A stretch of DNA of 64,000 nt from JASLEW01 sp963732005 (GTDB lineage Bacteria; Acidobacteriota; Thermoanaerobaculia; Multivoradales; UBA5704), in NCBI GenBank assembly GCA_963732005.1, contig CAVSXT010000005.1, positions 434,001 through 498,000 on the forward strand, in the 5' to 3' direction. This document shows positions 1 to 8,835 of this stretch, piece by piece; position 1 is the stretch's first letter, and every line of letters starts with the position of its first letter. Made by a program: the position numbers and the translations under genes. The notes beneath the pieces are model-generated. The model searched no databases. It was not told the DNA's origin and saw only the letters and a list, made by a program, of their open reading frames with translations.

Positions 1-972
1 GCCAAGGCGGCGGCGGATGCCGCCGGCCTGCCGCTCTATGCCTATCTCGGCGGGCCGGGCGCGACGGTGCTGCCGGTGCCGCAGCTCAACGTGCTCAACG
101 GCGGCGCCCACGCCGACAACTCCGTCGACGTCCAGGAGTTCATGCTGGTGCCGCTCGGCTTCGAGAGCTTCGCCGAAGCGCTGTGCGCCGGCGTCGAGGT
201 CTACCACACCCTCAAGGGAGTGCTGAGGGAGCGCGGCCTGGTCACCGCCGTCGGCGACGAGGGCGGCTTCGCGCCCGACCTCAAGAGCAACCGCGAGGCA
301 CTGGACCTGCTGGTGCGAGCCATCGAGAAGGCGGGCTACGAGCCCGGGCGCCAGGTGGCGCTGGCGGTGGACGTGGCGGCCAGCGAGCTGACCGGCGGCG
401 AACCGCGCCGTCATGGCGGCAGGCCGCCCGGCCGGGTGCGCTACGACCTCGCCGGCGAAGGACGGCACGACCTCGGCAGCTCGGACCTGATCGGCACCTA
501 CCGCGAGTGGCTGGACGCCTACCCGCTGGTCTCGCTCGAGGACGGCCTCGCCGAGCACGATCGTGAAGGTTGGCAGGAGCTGACCGCCGAGCTCGGCGGC
601 CGCGTCCAGTTGGTGGGCGACGACCTGTTCGTCACCAATCCCGAGATCCTGGCGCAGGGCATTGCCGGCGGGCTGGCCAATGCCCTGCTGGTCAAGGTCA
701 ACCAGATCGGCACCCTCACCGAGACCCTGGAGGCGGTGGAGCTGGCCAAGACGCACGCCTATGCCAACGTCATGTCCCACCGCTCGGGCGAGACCGCCGA
801 TACCACCATCGCAGACCTGGCGGTCGCGACGCGCTGCGGCCAGATCAAGGCCGGCGCTCCCTGCCGCAGCGATCGGGTGACCAAGTACAACCGCCTGCTC
901 CGCATCGAGGAGGAGCTGGAGGGCGTCGCTTCCTACCCAGGGGCCGCCGCCTTCCCGCGTCGGCCGGCGTGA
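1..972 (+). CDS. eno: Enolase, C-terminal part (gene starts before the window)
   Basis: Glycolytic enolase converts 2-phosphoglycerate to phosphoenolpyruvate in the cytoplasm with two Mg2+. The frame is open from base 1. Visible family signatures are LNGGAHADN, GDEGGFAPDL, the metal aspartate in LAVDVAASE, the metal glutamate in SLEDGL, GDDLFVTN, the catalytic lysine in KVNQIGTLTET, and the signature SHRSGETADTTIADLAVA near the C terminus. The stretch between the first metal Asp and SLEDGL (about 370-500) carries extra Gly/Arg-rich residues compared with typical enolases. The stop overlaps the GTG of the next gene (GTGA), so the two are probably translationally coupled. Identification is very secure; the N terminus lies outside the window. 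Confidence 0.97.
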   Translation, partial: AKAAADAAGLPLYAYLGGPGATVLPVPQLNVLNGGAHADNSVDVQEFMLVPLGFESFAEALCAGVEVYHTLKGVLRERGLVTAVGDEGGFAPDLKSNREALDLLVRAIEKAGYEPGRQVALAVDVAASELTGGEPRRHGGRPPGRVRYDLAGEGRHDLGSSDLIGTYREWLDAYPLVSLEDGLAEHDREGWQELTAELGGRVQLVGDDLFVTNPEILAQGIAGGLANALLVKVNQIGTLTETLEAVELAKTHAYANVMSHRSGETADTTIADLAVATRCGQIKAGAPCRSDRVTKYNRLLRIEEELEGVASYPGAAAFPRRPA

Positions 973-1439
973 GCGGCGCGAGCGGACCGGCCGGCGCCGC
1001 CGGCCCGAGCGACGTGGCCGGCGCGAGCGGCGCCAAGCGGCAACGGGGCCCCGCGCGCCCCGACTCCTCCCGCCCGGTGCTCCTGGCGGCGGTCCTGCTC
1101 TTCGTCATCCTGCTCGGCGCCGCCGGCCTGAAGAGCTACCGCGACCTCGGCGCCGCGCGGGTGCGTGAGCGGCAGCTCGAGTCGCGGATCGAGGAGACCC
1201 GCAATGGCGTCGACCGGCTGCGTGTCCGCATCGCGCGGCTGCGCAGCGACCCGGCGATGCTGGAGCGGCTGGCGCGCGAGGATCTCGGCCTGGTACGGCG
1301 AGAGGACGTGGTGATCGAGCTGCCGCGCGACGACCGGGGCGCGCACGGCGATCGCGGTGCGCCCGGCGATCGCGGCGGCCGCGGTGATCGCGGCGACACC
1401 GGCGCGCCGGCAGCGGCGCCGCCGCCGGCGCGTCCGTGA
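969..1439 (+). CDS. FtsB/DivIC-like septum formation initiator with collagen-like tails
   Basis: A 156-residue single-pass membrane protein of the FtsB/DivIC family, which links FtsL and FtsQ in the divisome. After a Gly/Ala-rich N terminus there is one membrane helix (LLAAVLLFVILLGAAGL), then a coiled coil rich in Arg/Leu (about residues 60-95) ending in the family-typical stretch LERLAREDLGLVRREDVVI. Being directly downstream of enolase is the usual neighbourhood for this family. The start is the GTG overlapping the enolase stop. The C terminus is a Gly-X-Y tract of eight triplets (GAH GDR GAP GDR ...), and the N terminus also shows interrupted Gly-X-Y spacing; neither is normal for FtsB. 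Family assignment is good, exact paralog uncertain. Confidence 0.8.
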   Translation: MSGASGPAGAAGPSDVAGASGAKRQRGPARPDSSRPVLLAAVLLFVILLGAAGLKSYRDLGAARVRERQLESRIEETRNGVDRLRVRIARLRSDPAMLERLAREDLGLVRREDVVIELPRDDRGAHGDRGAPGDRGGRGDRGDTGAPAAAPPPARP

Positions 1440-3232
1440 TCGCCGCTCCCGCGCCGCGAGCGGGCGGAGCCGGCCGGCGGGCCGACCGCCTGGCGCTGGC
1501 CGCCGCCGCGGCGCTGCTGCTGGCGCTGGCGCTGTACGGCTCCCGCGTGCACTGGGTGGAGGAGGCCGGGACCGCCGAGCGCGACGGCTACGTCGGCCAG
1601 GCGGAGCTGCTGCTCTCCGGCTCGCTGCCGCACGACCCCTATCGCCCGCTGCTCTATCCGCTGCTGGCCGCGGCGCTGGCACCGGTCGCCGGCGGCGCTT
1701 TCGCGGCTGCCCGGCTGCTGTCGAACCTGGCCGCCGCCGCTCTCGCCTGGCTGGCCTGGGCCCACGGCCGGCGGCTCGCCGGCGCCGCCGCCGGCGGCTG
1801 GGCCATGGCGCTGGCCGCCGTCAACCCCAACCTCTGGATCATCGGCCAGCACGTCACCACCGACATGCTGTTCGCGGCGCTGGCGGCCGCCGGCCTGCTG
1901 GCCGGCCTGCGTTACCTGCAGGCGCCGGCGACGGCACCGGCCGTGGTTGCAGGTCTGGCGCTCGGCCTCGCCGCTTTCACCCGCGCCAACGCGCTGTTCC
2001 TGGTGCCGGCGCTGCTGGCCGCCTGGTGGCTGGCGCCGCGGGTGGTGGCCGGCGGGGGCGCCGCCCCGGTGCTCGCCGCGACCAGCTCGCCGGAAGGCAC
2101 CGCTGCGGCGGCCCTCGGCCCTACCGATAGCTCCCTGGAAGGCACCGCCTCATCCGTTGTCGCTCCGGCCCTCGCCTCGGCCGAAGGCTGGTCCGCACAT
2201 GCGCCGGGCGAGTCAGGCGGCCGGCGCCCGGCCTCCGGAGGACGCCGGCGGTGGCGCCACCTCGCCTATGCCGCCGGCGCCGCCGTGCTGGTGCTCCTGC
2301 CGCATTGGGTGCTGAGGCAGACCGAGTTCGGCAATCCTTTCTATGACGAGAACTGGAAGAACCTCGCCTGGAAGCTGTATGGCTATCCGGACTGGTCGTA
2401 CCTGGAGCGCGTGCCGTTCCGTTCGCTGGCCGCAGTGTTGGCAAGCGACCCGGCAGCGGTGCTGCGCGGCTGGTTCGCCGAGCTCGAACGTTTCGCCGCC
2501 GCGGGCGCCGCTCAGCTGCTCGGGACCTGGGCACATGTCCTGCTGGCCGCCGCCGGCGCTCTCTGGGCGCTGGCGCAACCCGCCACCCGGCGGCCCGCGG
2601 CCTGGCTGCTGTTCGCGCTCGGCAGCTTCCTGGCGGCGACGGCGTTCGCGTTCTTCACCTGGGGGCGCCTGCTGCTGCTGCTGCTGCCGGGCGCCTATGC
2701 GCTGGCCTTCGCGCCCTGGGGCGAGGCGACCGGCGCGTCCCCGTCGTTGGCGCCGGCCTGGCTGCGGATTCGCTGGCCGCGCCTTACCGCGGCAGGCCGC
2801 CGCGGGCGCCTCGTCCTGACCGCGATCGGCGCCGCCGCGGTGCTGCTGCTGGCCGTCAAGACTTTCGCCTTTCGCCTGCCGGCCTTCGCCGCCCGTCACC
2901 CCTACGTCGAGGTGGCGCTGCTGCGGCGCCTGGACAGCGCGCTACCGGCCGGTGCTGCCCTCGGCGGCAGCTCGCCATTTCTCGGGCGTTACCTGCGCCA
3001 TCGCTACGTCGCGCTGCCGGATGCCTTTGGGCCGGAGACCGCCCAGGCCGGCCTCTATTACGCGAAGCTGTGGCCGTTGCTGCGCCAGGCCGGCGTCGCT
3101 TATCTAGTGATTGGGCCGATCGATCTGCGATCGCGGCCGCCCGATCTGTTGGGGCCGCGCGCCCCGGTTGCCTGGCTGGCGCCGGCGGGCGGCGAGAGCG
3201 GCGTGGTTGTCTGGCGGGTGGTGGCGAACTGA
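1436..3232 (+). CDS. GT39/ArnT-like multi-pass membrane glycosyltransferase
   Basis: A 598-residue integral membrane protein with about ten hydrophobic helices and a short cytoplasmic N terminus. The acidic residue in the first periplasmic loop (AERDGYVGQAELL) and the later DMLFAAL segment match the GT-C fold of PMT/ArnT-like enzymes, which move a sugar from a polyprenyl-phosphate donor to a lipid or protein. Substrate unknown. Between the mid-protein helices there is a low-complexity insert (about 2,083-2,240) with two related SxxEGTA units, another expansion in this sequence-expansion-prone genome. The GTG start overlaps the upstream stop (GTGA), so it is the third gene of the eno operon. 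Family-level call only. Confidence 0.75.
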   Translation: MIAAPAPRAGGAGRRADRLALAAAAALLLALALYGSRVHWVEEAGTAERDGYVGQAELLLSGSLPHDPYRPLLYPLLAAALAPVAGGAFAAARLLSNLAAAALAWLAWAHGRRLAGAAAGGWAMALAAVNPNLWIIGQHVTTDMLFAALAAAGLLAGLRYLQAPATAPAVVAGLALGLAAFTRANALFLVPALLAAWWLAPRVVAGGGAAPVLAATSSPEGTAAAALGPTDSSLEGTASSVVAPALASAEGWSAHAPGESGGRRPASGGRRRWRHLAYAAGAAVLVLLPHWVLRQTEFGNPFYDENWKNLAWKLYGYPDWSYLERVPFRSLAAVLASDPAAVLRGWFAELERFAAAGAAQLLGTWAHVLLAAAGALWALAQPATRRPAAWLLFALGSFLAATAFAFFTWGRLLLLLLPGAYALAFAPWGEATGASPSLAPAWLRIRWPRLTAAGRRGRLVLTAIGAAAVLLLAVKTFAFRLPAFAARHPYVEVALLRRLDSALPAGAALGGSSPFLGRYLRHRYVALPDAFGPETAQAGLYYAKLWPLLRQAGVAYLVIGPIDLRSRPPDLLGPRAPVAWLAPAGGESGVVVWRVVAN

Positions 3233-3271
3233 GGAAGGAGATCGGTGGCAGCAAGATGGCGAAGGGCCCCT

Positions 3272-3379
3272 GCCGGTCGGGCCTGAGGACTGCGACTCAA
3301 CCGGGCGAGGCAAGCAGCGTCGATCTCGGCACCGTACCCACTGCGAGCCCGTTGGTCGCAGTCCTCAGGTCCGGCCGGC
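3272..3379. repeat. Long intergenic inverted repeat (26-nt arms)
   Basis: The arms 3272-3297 and 3354-3379 are complementary over 26 positions as RNA, with a few G-U pairs and no mismatches, enclosing about 56 nt. It lies between the convergent glycosyltransferase and cold-shock genes. It could be a bidirectional terminator, a structured RNA or a small mobile palindrome. There is no U-tract, so a classic intrinsic terminator is not supported. Confidence 0.6.
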
Positions 3380-3493
3380 CCCGGCCCGGCCGAAGGGCAC
3401 AGAGTCCCTACCCGCGGAATCTTAAAGAGCGACCGCGGCGCCCGGCCGGCAACTTCACCGGCAGGGCGCGGGAGGTATGGGCGCGGAAGTAGC

Positions 3494-3700
3494 TCAGGAA
3501 ATCTTGACGACGTTCTTCGCCTGTAGGCCTTTTGGCCCCTCGACGACCTCGAAGGAGACGCGGTCCCCCTCGTTCAACGTGCGGAAACCTTCGGCGATGA
3601 TCGAGGCGTGGTGAACGAACACGTCCGCACCCCGTTCCCGCACGATGAAGCCGTACCCCTTCGCGTCGTTGAACCACTTCACGGTGCCTTGCTCGGGCAT
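3494..3700 (-). CDS. Cold-shock domain protein (CspA family)
   Basis: A 68-residue single-domain OB-fold nucleic-acid-binding protein that acts as an RNA chaperone. The sequence GTVKWFNDAKGYGFI holds the RNP1-type aromatic motif and VFVHHASI holds RNP2; the C terminus GLQAKNVVKI is typical. Length is normal for the family. An AAGGAG ribosome-binding site lies about 8 nt upstream of the ATG. It is convergent with the glycosyltransferase operon and stands alone. The long region upstream (3,701 onward) may include a cold-shock 5' leader, but I cannot define one. Confidence 0.95.
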   Translation of the reverse strand: MPEQGTVKWFNDAKGYGFIVRERGADVFVHHASIIAEGFRTLNEGDRVSFEVVEGPKGLQAKNVVKIS

Positions 3701-4133
3701 ACTCTCGCTCCTTGAAACAGGTTGTTGTTCGGTGGCCGCGCTGATGCGGCATTTATCTCCCAGTCCCCCACCGACAGCCAGGGGGAGACAGAGCCAGTGA
3801 ACCAGCGAACCCTCCTCTTTGCCTGCCCGACTCCATGATTCCAGATGTTGCGTGCTGGAGAGATTTATTGAAGGAGTGGAAAGGTGAAGAGGTGGCGATG
3901 GTGTCGATCGGCGCGCTTCAGCGGTTCACGCTGTGATGTGTCAGGTATTTCGTGCGCACTAATCGGCTGATGATGCGGAGGAATTACAGAGGAAGAATCT
4001 CTATGTCCAATCCTTAAGGCGCAGAAAGTAGGGTGAGTATCGCACCTCGCCCGGGGGAATGCAAGACCCCGGCGGCCCCGGGGCAGAGTCCTTGGAAACC
4101 GCCGCGGCCCGGCGCCCGTCCGGCCACCGCTGG
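3701..4133. other. Intergenic region, no gene seen
   Basis: About 430 bp between the cold-shock gene and the 3' end of the first TonB receptor gene, both on the minus strand. It should contain the promoter and leader of the cold-shock gene. Base composition is less GC-rich than the flanks. No coding frame with family resemblance was found on either strand. Confidence 0.5.
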
Positions 4134-6670
4134 TCACCTGCCCACCTCGATCCCCGCGGTGAAGGCGCGCGGAGCGACAGGCACCAGAAAGCGGGGGTTG
4201 TCGTAGGTGGGACCGAGGACGGCGCCGGGCTCGCCGAAGGCGCCGAAGCTGGCGAGATTGCGGTCGAGGAGATTGGTGATCCTCGCCACCAGGGCGAGGC
4301 GCTTGGTGAGCGTCACGCGACCGGTGACGGCGAGGAGCTCCTGGCCGGGAAGCGGCGGGGCGAGGTTGGCCTCGTCGCCGCGCAGGAACTCGGGCGCCAG
4401 ATAGAGGAGCTCGAGGCCGGCGCGCCAGCGCTGCGAGCCCACGTCGATCCCGGCCTTGACGTCGTAGCGCGGGATGAGCGGCAGACGCGCGCCGCGCGCG
4501 ACGGCGATCGAGCCGTCGGTGGCGAAAGGGTTGTCGGGGCTGGCCGCCATGAAAGGCGTTTCGAACCTGGCATCCGTCAGGCTGCACGCGAGGAACCAGC
4601 CAAAGCGCCCGCCCGGCGCGCCGCGGAGGTCGAGATCGACGCCCTGGCGGCGGGTGCGGCCCACGTTGGCGAAAAAGCCCTGCCCCAGCAGCCTCCCGCT
4701 GTTGATGAAAAGGATGTCGTCGAGGCTGTCGGCGCGGTAAAGGGCGGCGCTCCACCGCAGGCCGCCGGACCGTGTGCCGTTGCCGCCGCCGAGTTGGCCG
4801 CGGGCGCCCAGCTCGGCGGTGCGCGTCACGACCTGCGCGAGCGGGGGGTCGGAGACGAAGGCGCTGGGCAGCCGGCAGCCTGAGCTCGGGTCCGAGCAGG
4901 TCAGCTCGACCGGGTTTGGTGCCCGCGACGATTCCGAGAAGCGGGCGTAGACCGAGGTGGCGCGTCCGGCGGCCCAGGTCAGCCCGGCGGAGGGATTGAG
5001 GTGGTGGAAGCTGTGCCGACCCGTGAGGTCGCCACCGAGCTGGTCGTCGAGATGGATGGCCGCGACGTCGAAGCGGCCGGCGAGATGGATGGTCAGGGGG
5101 TCGAAGGGCACGAAGGTGTCGGCCACGAAGAGCCCCATGCGATCCAGGCGGCTGTCGACTCGGACCAGCGAGTCGAGGGTGATCAGGCCGTCGCCGATGG
5201 TGTCGCGGTCGCCGGTGAGGCGGCCCAGCTCCGAGTGAGCCGCGAACAGCGCATTCGCGAGATCGGCGGAGACGCCGGCAAGCAGCTCGTTGGCGTGGCC
5301 GCGGAGGCGGCCTGGAACGATCCCCCGAAAGCTGCCTGGTCGACCTGGGTGTCGTTGCGCACGCCGTCGAGCGGCGGTGTGCCGACCGGCACCTGGCGGC
5401 CGAACTGGTCGCGCACCACCTGCTCCGCGGCCCTCTCGCCGTTGCACAGCAAGCCGGCGTCGGCCGCCGCGTCGCAGGGCGCGTAGGAGGTGGCGTCGCC
5501 GTTCACCGTCGAGGTGAGGATCCGGCGCTCATAGACGTTGCCTTCGAGCAGCGTCGTGGAGTCGGGGCTGAAGTGAAAGCGGGCCGATGCGAGCAGGGCC
5601 TCACGAGCGGTCGAGTCGGGGAAGGTGAAGACGGCGCGGGGATCCGTCGCCAGCAGCTGTACCGGGGTGGCGCCGTTGCCCGCGAGGCTGCTCTCGGAGC
5701 CGGTGACGCTCAAGTCCACGCTGCCGCGGGCGCCGGCCCAGCCGAGATTGGTGAACAGCTGCCGGACATCGGTCGGCGAGTGCTCGCGCCAGCCGTCCTC
5801 ACGGTAGAGGTCGCCGGCGAGGAGCGCGTTCGCCCCGCCCCAGCTTCTCCCCGCCGCGGCGTCGAGCGCGCGGCTGCCGAAGCTGCCGCCGCGCAGGCTC
5901 GCCTGGATGCCGGGGTCGGTGAGGCCGGTCTTGGTGTCGAGCGTGATCACGCCCCCCTCGGCGTTGAGTCCGAACACCGGACTGGCACCGGTGACGAGGT
6001 CGAGCCGCGAGATCGCCGCGAGCGGGATCAGGTCCCAGTCGACGGTGTCGCCGAAGGGCTCGTTGAGACGCACGCCGCCCTGATAGAGCGCGATGCCCTG
6101 TGGCGTGCCGAGCACCGGGGAGGCGCTGAAGCCGCGGATCTGGAGGTCGCGCTCGAACGGGTTCCCCTGGGTGTCGTTGGCCGTCACGCTGGTCAGGCGG
6201 CTGGCCATGAAGTCGGAGATGGCGAGTGGCTGTGCCGCCGCGATCTCGGCGCTGGTGGCCGACTCGACGGCGCCGGCGGCCCGCCGGCCAGCCTGGCCGG
6301 CGCCCCCCAGCGGCGACTCCCCGATGACCTTGATCTCGCCGCTGAAGCGGGGCGAGGCCGGTGCCGGCGGCTCCTGCGGTGTCCCCCCTCTGGGCGCGGC
6401 TGGTGGTTCGGCCGGCGGCGCCGGGGCGGCGGCCGGTGGTTCGGCCGTTGGCGGTGTCTGAGCGGCGGGACTGGCGGGACCGGTGGGACCGGCCGGAGCC
6501 GTGGGGGCGCTGGGAGCCGCGGCGGTGTCGGGTGGTGGCGGAGCCGCCGGTGGCGCCGCCGCGGCCGCTGCGGCGCTGGCCGCCGTCGCGGTGACGGCGA
6601 GCAGCAGGCGGCGAAGGCGGCGAAAGCGGCAAGGGCGCCGGTGGCGAAGGTTCGAAGCGTGCGCCGACAT
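4134..6670 (-). pseudogene. TonB-dependent receptor, interrupted by one frameshift
   Basis: Outer-membrane TonB-dependent receptor of about 840 residues if repaired. The upstream frame (6670 to about 5300) has a short Arg-rich N terminus, a hydrophobic segment, a very long Ala/Pro linker, then a plug domain (ASRLTSVTANDTQGNPFERD, LQIRGFSASPVLGTPQGIA, NEPFGDTVDWDLIP, GLNAEGGVITLDTKTG). The downstream frame continues the barrel from GHANELLAGVSADLA to the C terminus. The frames meet at about 5,295-5,330. The offset fits loss of one base. Either a real mutation or a sequencing error in a GC-rich run is possible. It lies 6 nt downstream of the second receptor gene in the same direction. Substrate unknown. 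Confidence 0.8.
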
Positions 6671-6676
6671 GCACTG

Positions 6677-8812
6677 CTAGAGCGGCGCCGGCAGTGCGTA
6701 CCGCAGGCCGAGCCGCAGGAGGCGCGGCGCGCCGAGCGTCAGCAGCGGCGTGCGCGCCACCTCCGCGCGCTGGCCGAGCAGGTTCTCGCCCGCGACGAAG
6801 ATGGCGAGGCCTCGCGCCAGCGGCCGGGTGACCGTGGCATCCAGGTCCGTCGAGCTGCGCAGCAGCAGCTGGTTCAAGTCGTCGTCGAACTGCGAGCTGA
6901 CGTAGCGCGCCTGCAGGCCGAGGCTGGCCGATCCAGCCAGGTCATAGGTCAGCCCGAGGCTCACGCTCAGCCGCGGCACCTCGGGCAGGCGCTTGCCTAC
7001 CAGCGTCGGGTCCGCGAAGCTCACCACCGTGGCGTCGATCAGTGCGCCGCCGGCCGCCAGCGTCAGGCCGGGAGCGAGGCGGGCAGTGAGCTCGGCCTCG
7101 ATGCCGCGCGAGCGCGTGCGGCCCAGGTTTTCACGCTCGCGCGTGATCAGGCTGGGGGTCTCCGACACGGTGACGTTGGCGATCGGCCGGTCGATCTCCA
7201 TCCAGTAGAGGACCGCGCGCGCGGTCAGCCGCCCGCCCATGCCGCTCCACAGGGCGCCGCCCTCGGCGCCGCTCAGGCGCTCGGCGTCGAGGTCTGGATT
7301 CGCATCGGTCAGCGTGTTGCCGACGCGAAAGCTGCGGTAGAGCTCGTTCTCGGTCGGGGCGCGAAAGGCGCGGTAGACCGAGGCGGTGAGCCGCAGGTCG
7401 TCGGCGGCGCGCAGCACGGCCCCCAGCCGCGGGCTCCAAGCCGTCCGCTCGCGATCCGGCAGCGCCGCCGCCGTCGTCGCGCTTCGCTGCTCGGCGGCGT
7501 TGCGCCAGAGATCGCCGCGCAGGCCAAGAACCAGATCCAGCCGCGAGGACACGCTCGCCAGGTCCTCGAGGAAGGCGCCGCCGGTGCGCTGGCGCGCCGC
7601 CACAGCGCTCGGGGAGGTGCCGCCCGCGGCAAGGAACGCGGTCTCGCTGTTGGTCGCGTCCACCTGCTCCAGGTCGGCGCCGCCGACCAGGGCCTGGGCC
7701 TGGGTGAGGGCGCCGGACCCCTGCAGGGCGAGATCGAACGAGCGCACCGGCACCCTCTGGGTGCGCGTCAGGGTCTCGCTCTCGCGGTCCGGCGCGACCG
7801 CGGAGAAGGTCTGGAAGAAGCCCTGGCTGGAGCCGTCGAGGCGCAACCCGAGCGAGCCGTTCCAGGGCTGCCAGTCGCCGCCCGCGGCCCACTGGCGGAT
7901 CTCCGTGTCGTTGACCTGCAGCGGCGTGCCGTTGTCGCGCGACTCGCCGTAGTAGCCGCCGCGCACGAACAGCCGGCCCTGATCTTCCGGGGCGCGCGCG
8001 ATCGTCGCCTGTGCGCTCTCGTAGTCCGAGTTGACCGGGGTATCGACCGGGCCCCGCAGCTCGGGAGCGATCGCCACGTAGCCGCGAGTGCCGAACGACT
8101 CCGCGGCGGCGGTGGCCTGCCAGTCTCCCCGCCTGCCGGCGGCGAAGGTCGAGGCGTCGCCGCTGTGCTCGCTGCCGTAGGAAGCGTCGGCGAGCAGCTG
8201 CGAGGTGGCGCCGCCGCGGGTCACCAGCTGGATGACGCCGGCCATCGCGCCGCTGCCGTAGAGGTCCGACTCGGCGCCCCGGACGACCTCGATCCGTTCG
8301 ACCGCGGCCCGCGGCACCCGGCCCCAGTAGACCCAGCTGCCGAACGGGTCGTTGAGCCGCACGCCGTCCTCGAGCACCACCGTCCGCGAGGCGCCGCTGG
8401 CCGCCAGGCCGCGCAGCGAGACACCCTGTGTCGTGGGATTGGCGAAGCGCCCGCCGGTGCGGCGGAAGAGGCTGAAGCCGGGGACCTGGCGCAGGATGTC
8501 GTCGAGGGCCGGCGCGGCGCTGGCGGCGATCGCCCGCTGGTCCAGGACGACGACGCTGGCGGGGGTGTCGCCGAGGCGGCGCTCGGTCCGCGCCGCGGTG
8601 ACGGTGATCGTCTCCGCCACGTCCGCAGGTGCCGGCGGCGGCGCCGGAGGCGCGGCCGCCGCGGCGGCCGCTGGCACGGCGGCGGCCGGAACGGCAGCGG
8701 CGGGAGGCTGATCCGCCGCCCGCGCCGGCGCCAGTGGACCGAGCGACAGGAACCCGGCGAGCAGAGCGCGGCAAACCGCCAGATGCGCCCAACGCCGCCC
8801 GCCGATCAGCAT
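6677..8812 (-). CDS. TonB-dependent receptor (BtuB/CirA type)
   Basis: A 711-residue outer-membrane receptor for uptake of a metal chelate or cofactor, driven by TonB/ExbBD. It has a signal peptide ending around PARA-AD, an Ala/Pro linker, a TonB-box-like ETITVTAAR, and a plug with VVVLDQRAI, LDDILRQVPGF, TTQGVSLRGLAASGASR, VLEDGVRLNDPFG and VERIEVVRGAESDLYGSGAM. A 22-strand barrel follows, including the conserved FRAPTENELYRSF motif, ending in hydrophobic LRYALPAPL. It is intact and immediately precedes the frameshifted receptor, so the two probably formed a tandem transport locus. Substrate is not evident. Confidence 0.92.
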   Translation of the reverse strand: MLIGGRRWAHLAVCRALLAGFLSLGPLAPARAADQPPAAAVPAAAVPAAAAAAAPPAPPPAPADVAETITVTAARTERRLGDTPASVVVLDQRAIAASAAPALDDILRQVPGFSLFRRTGGRFANPTTQGVSLRGLAASGASRTVVLEDGVRLNDPFGSWVYWGRVPRAAVERIEVVRGAESDLYGSGAMAGVIQLVTRGGATSQLLADASYGSEHSGDASTFAAGRRGDWQATAAAESFGTRGYVAIAPELRGPVDTPVNSDYESAQATIARAPEDQGRLFVRGGYYGESRDNGTPLQVNDTEIRQWAAGGDWQPWNGSLGLRLDGSSQGFFQTFSAVAPDRESETLTRTQRVPVRSFDLALQGSGALTQAQALVGGADLEQVDATNSETAFLAAGGTSPSAVAARQRTGGAFLEDLASVSSRLDLVLGLRGDLWRNAAEQRSATTAAALPDRERTAWSPRLGAVLRAADDLRLTASVYRAFRAPTENELYRSFRVGNTLTDANPDLDAERLSGAEGGALWSGMGGRLTARAVLYWMEIDRPIANVTVSETPSLITRERENLGRTRSRGIEAELTARLAPGLTLAAGGALIDATVVSFADPTLVGKRLPEVPRLSVSLGLTYDLAGSASLGLQARYVSSQFDDDLNQLLLRSSTDLDATVTRPLARGLAIFVAGENLLGQRAEVARTPLLTLGAPRLLRLGLRYALPAPL

Positions 8813-8835
8813 CTCGTCGTCCCTCGAAAGGCTCG

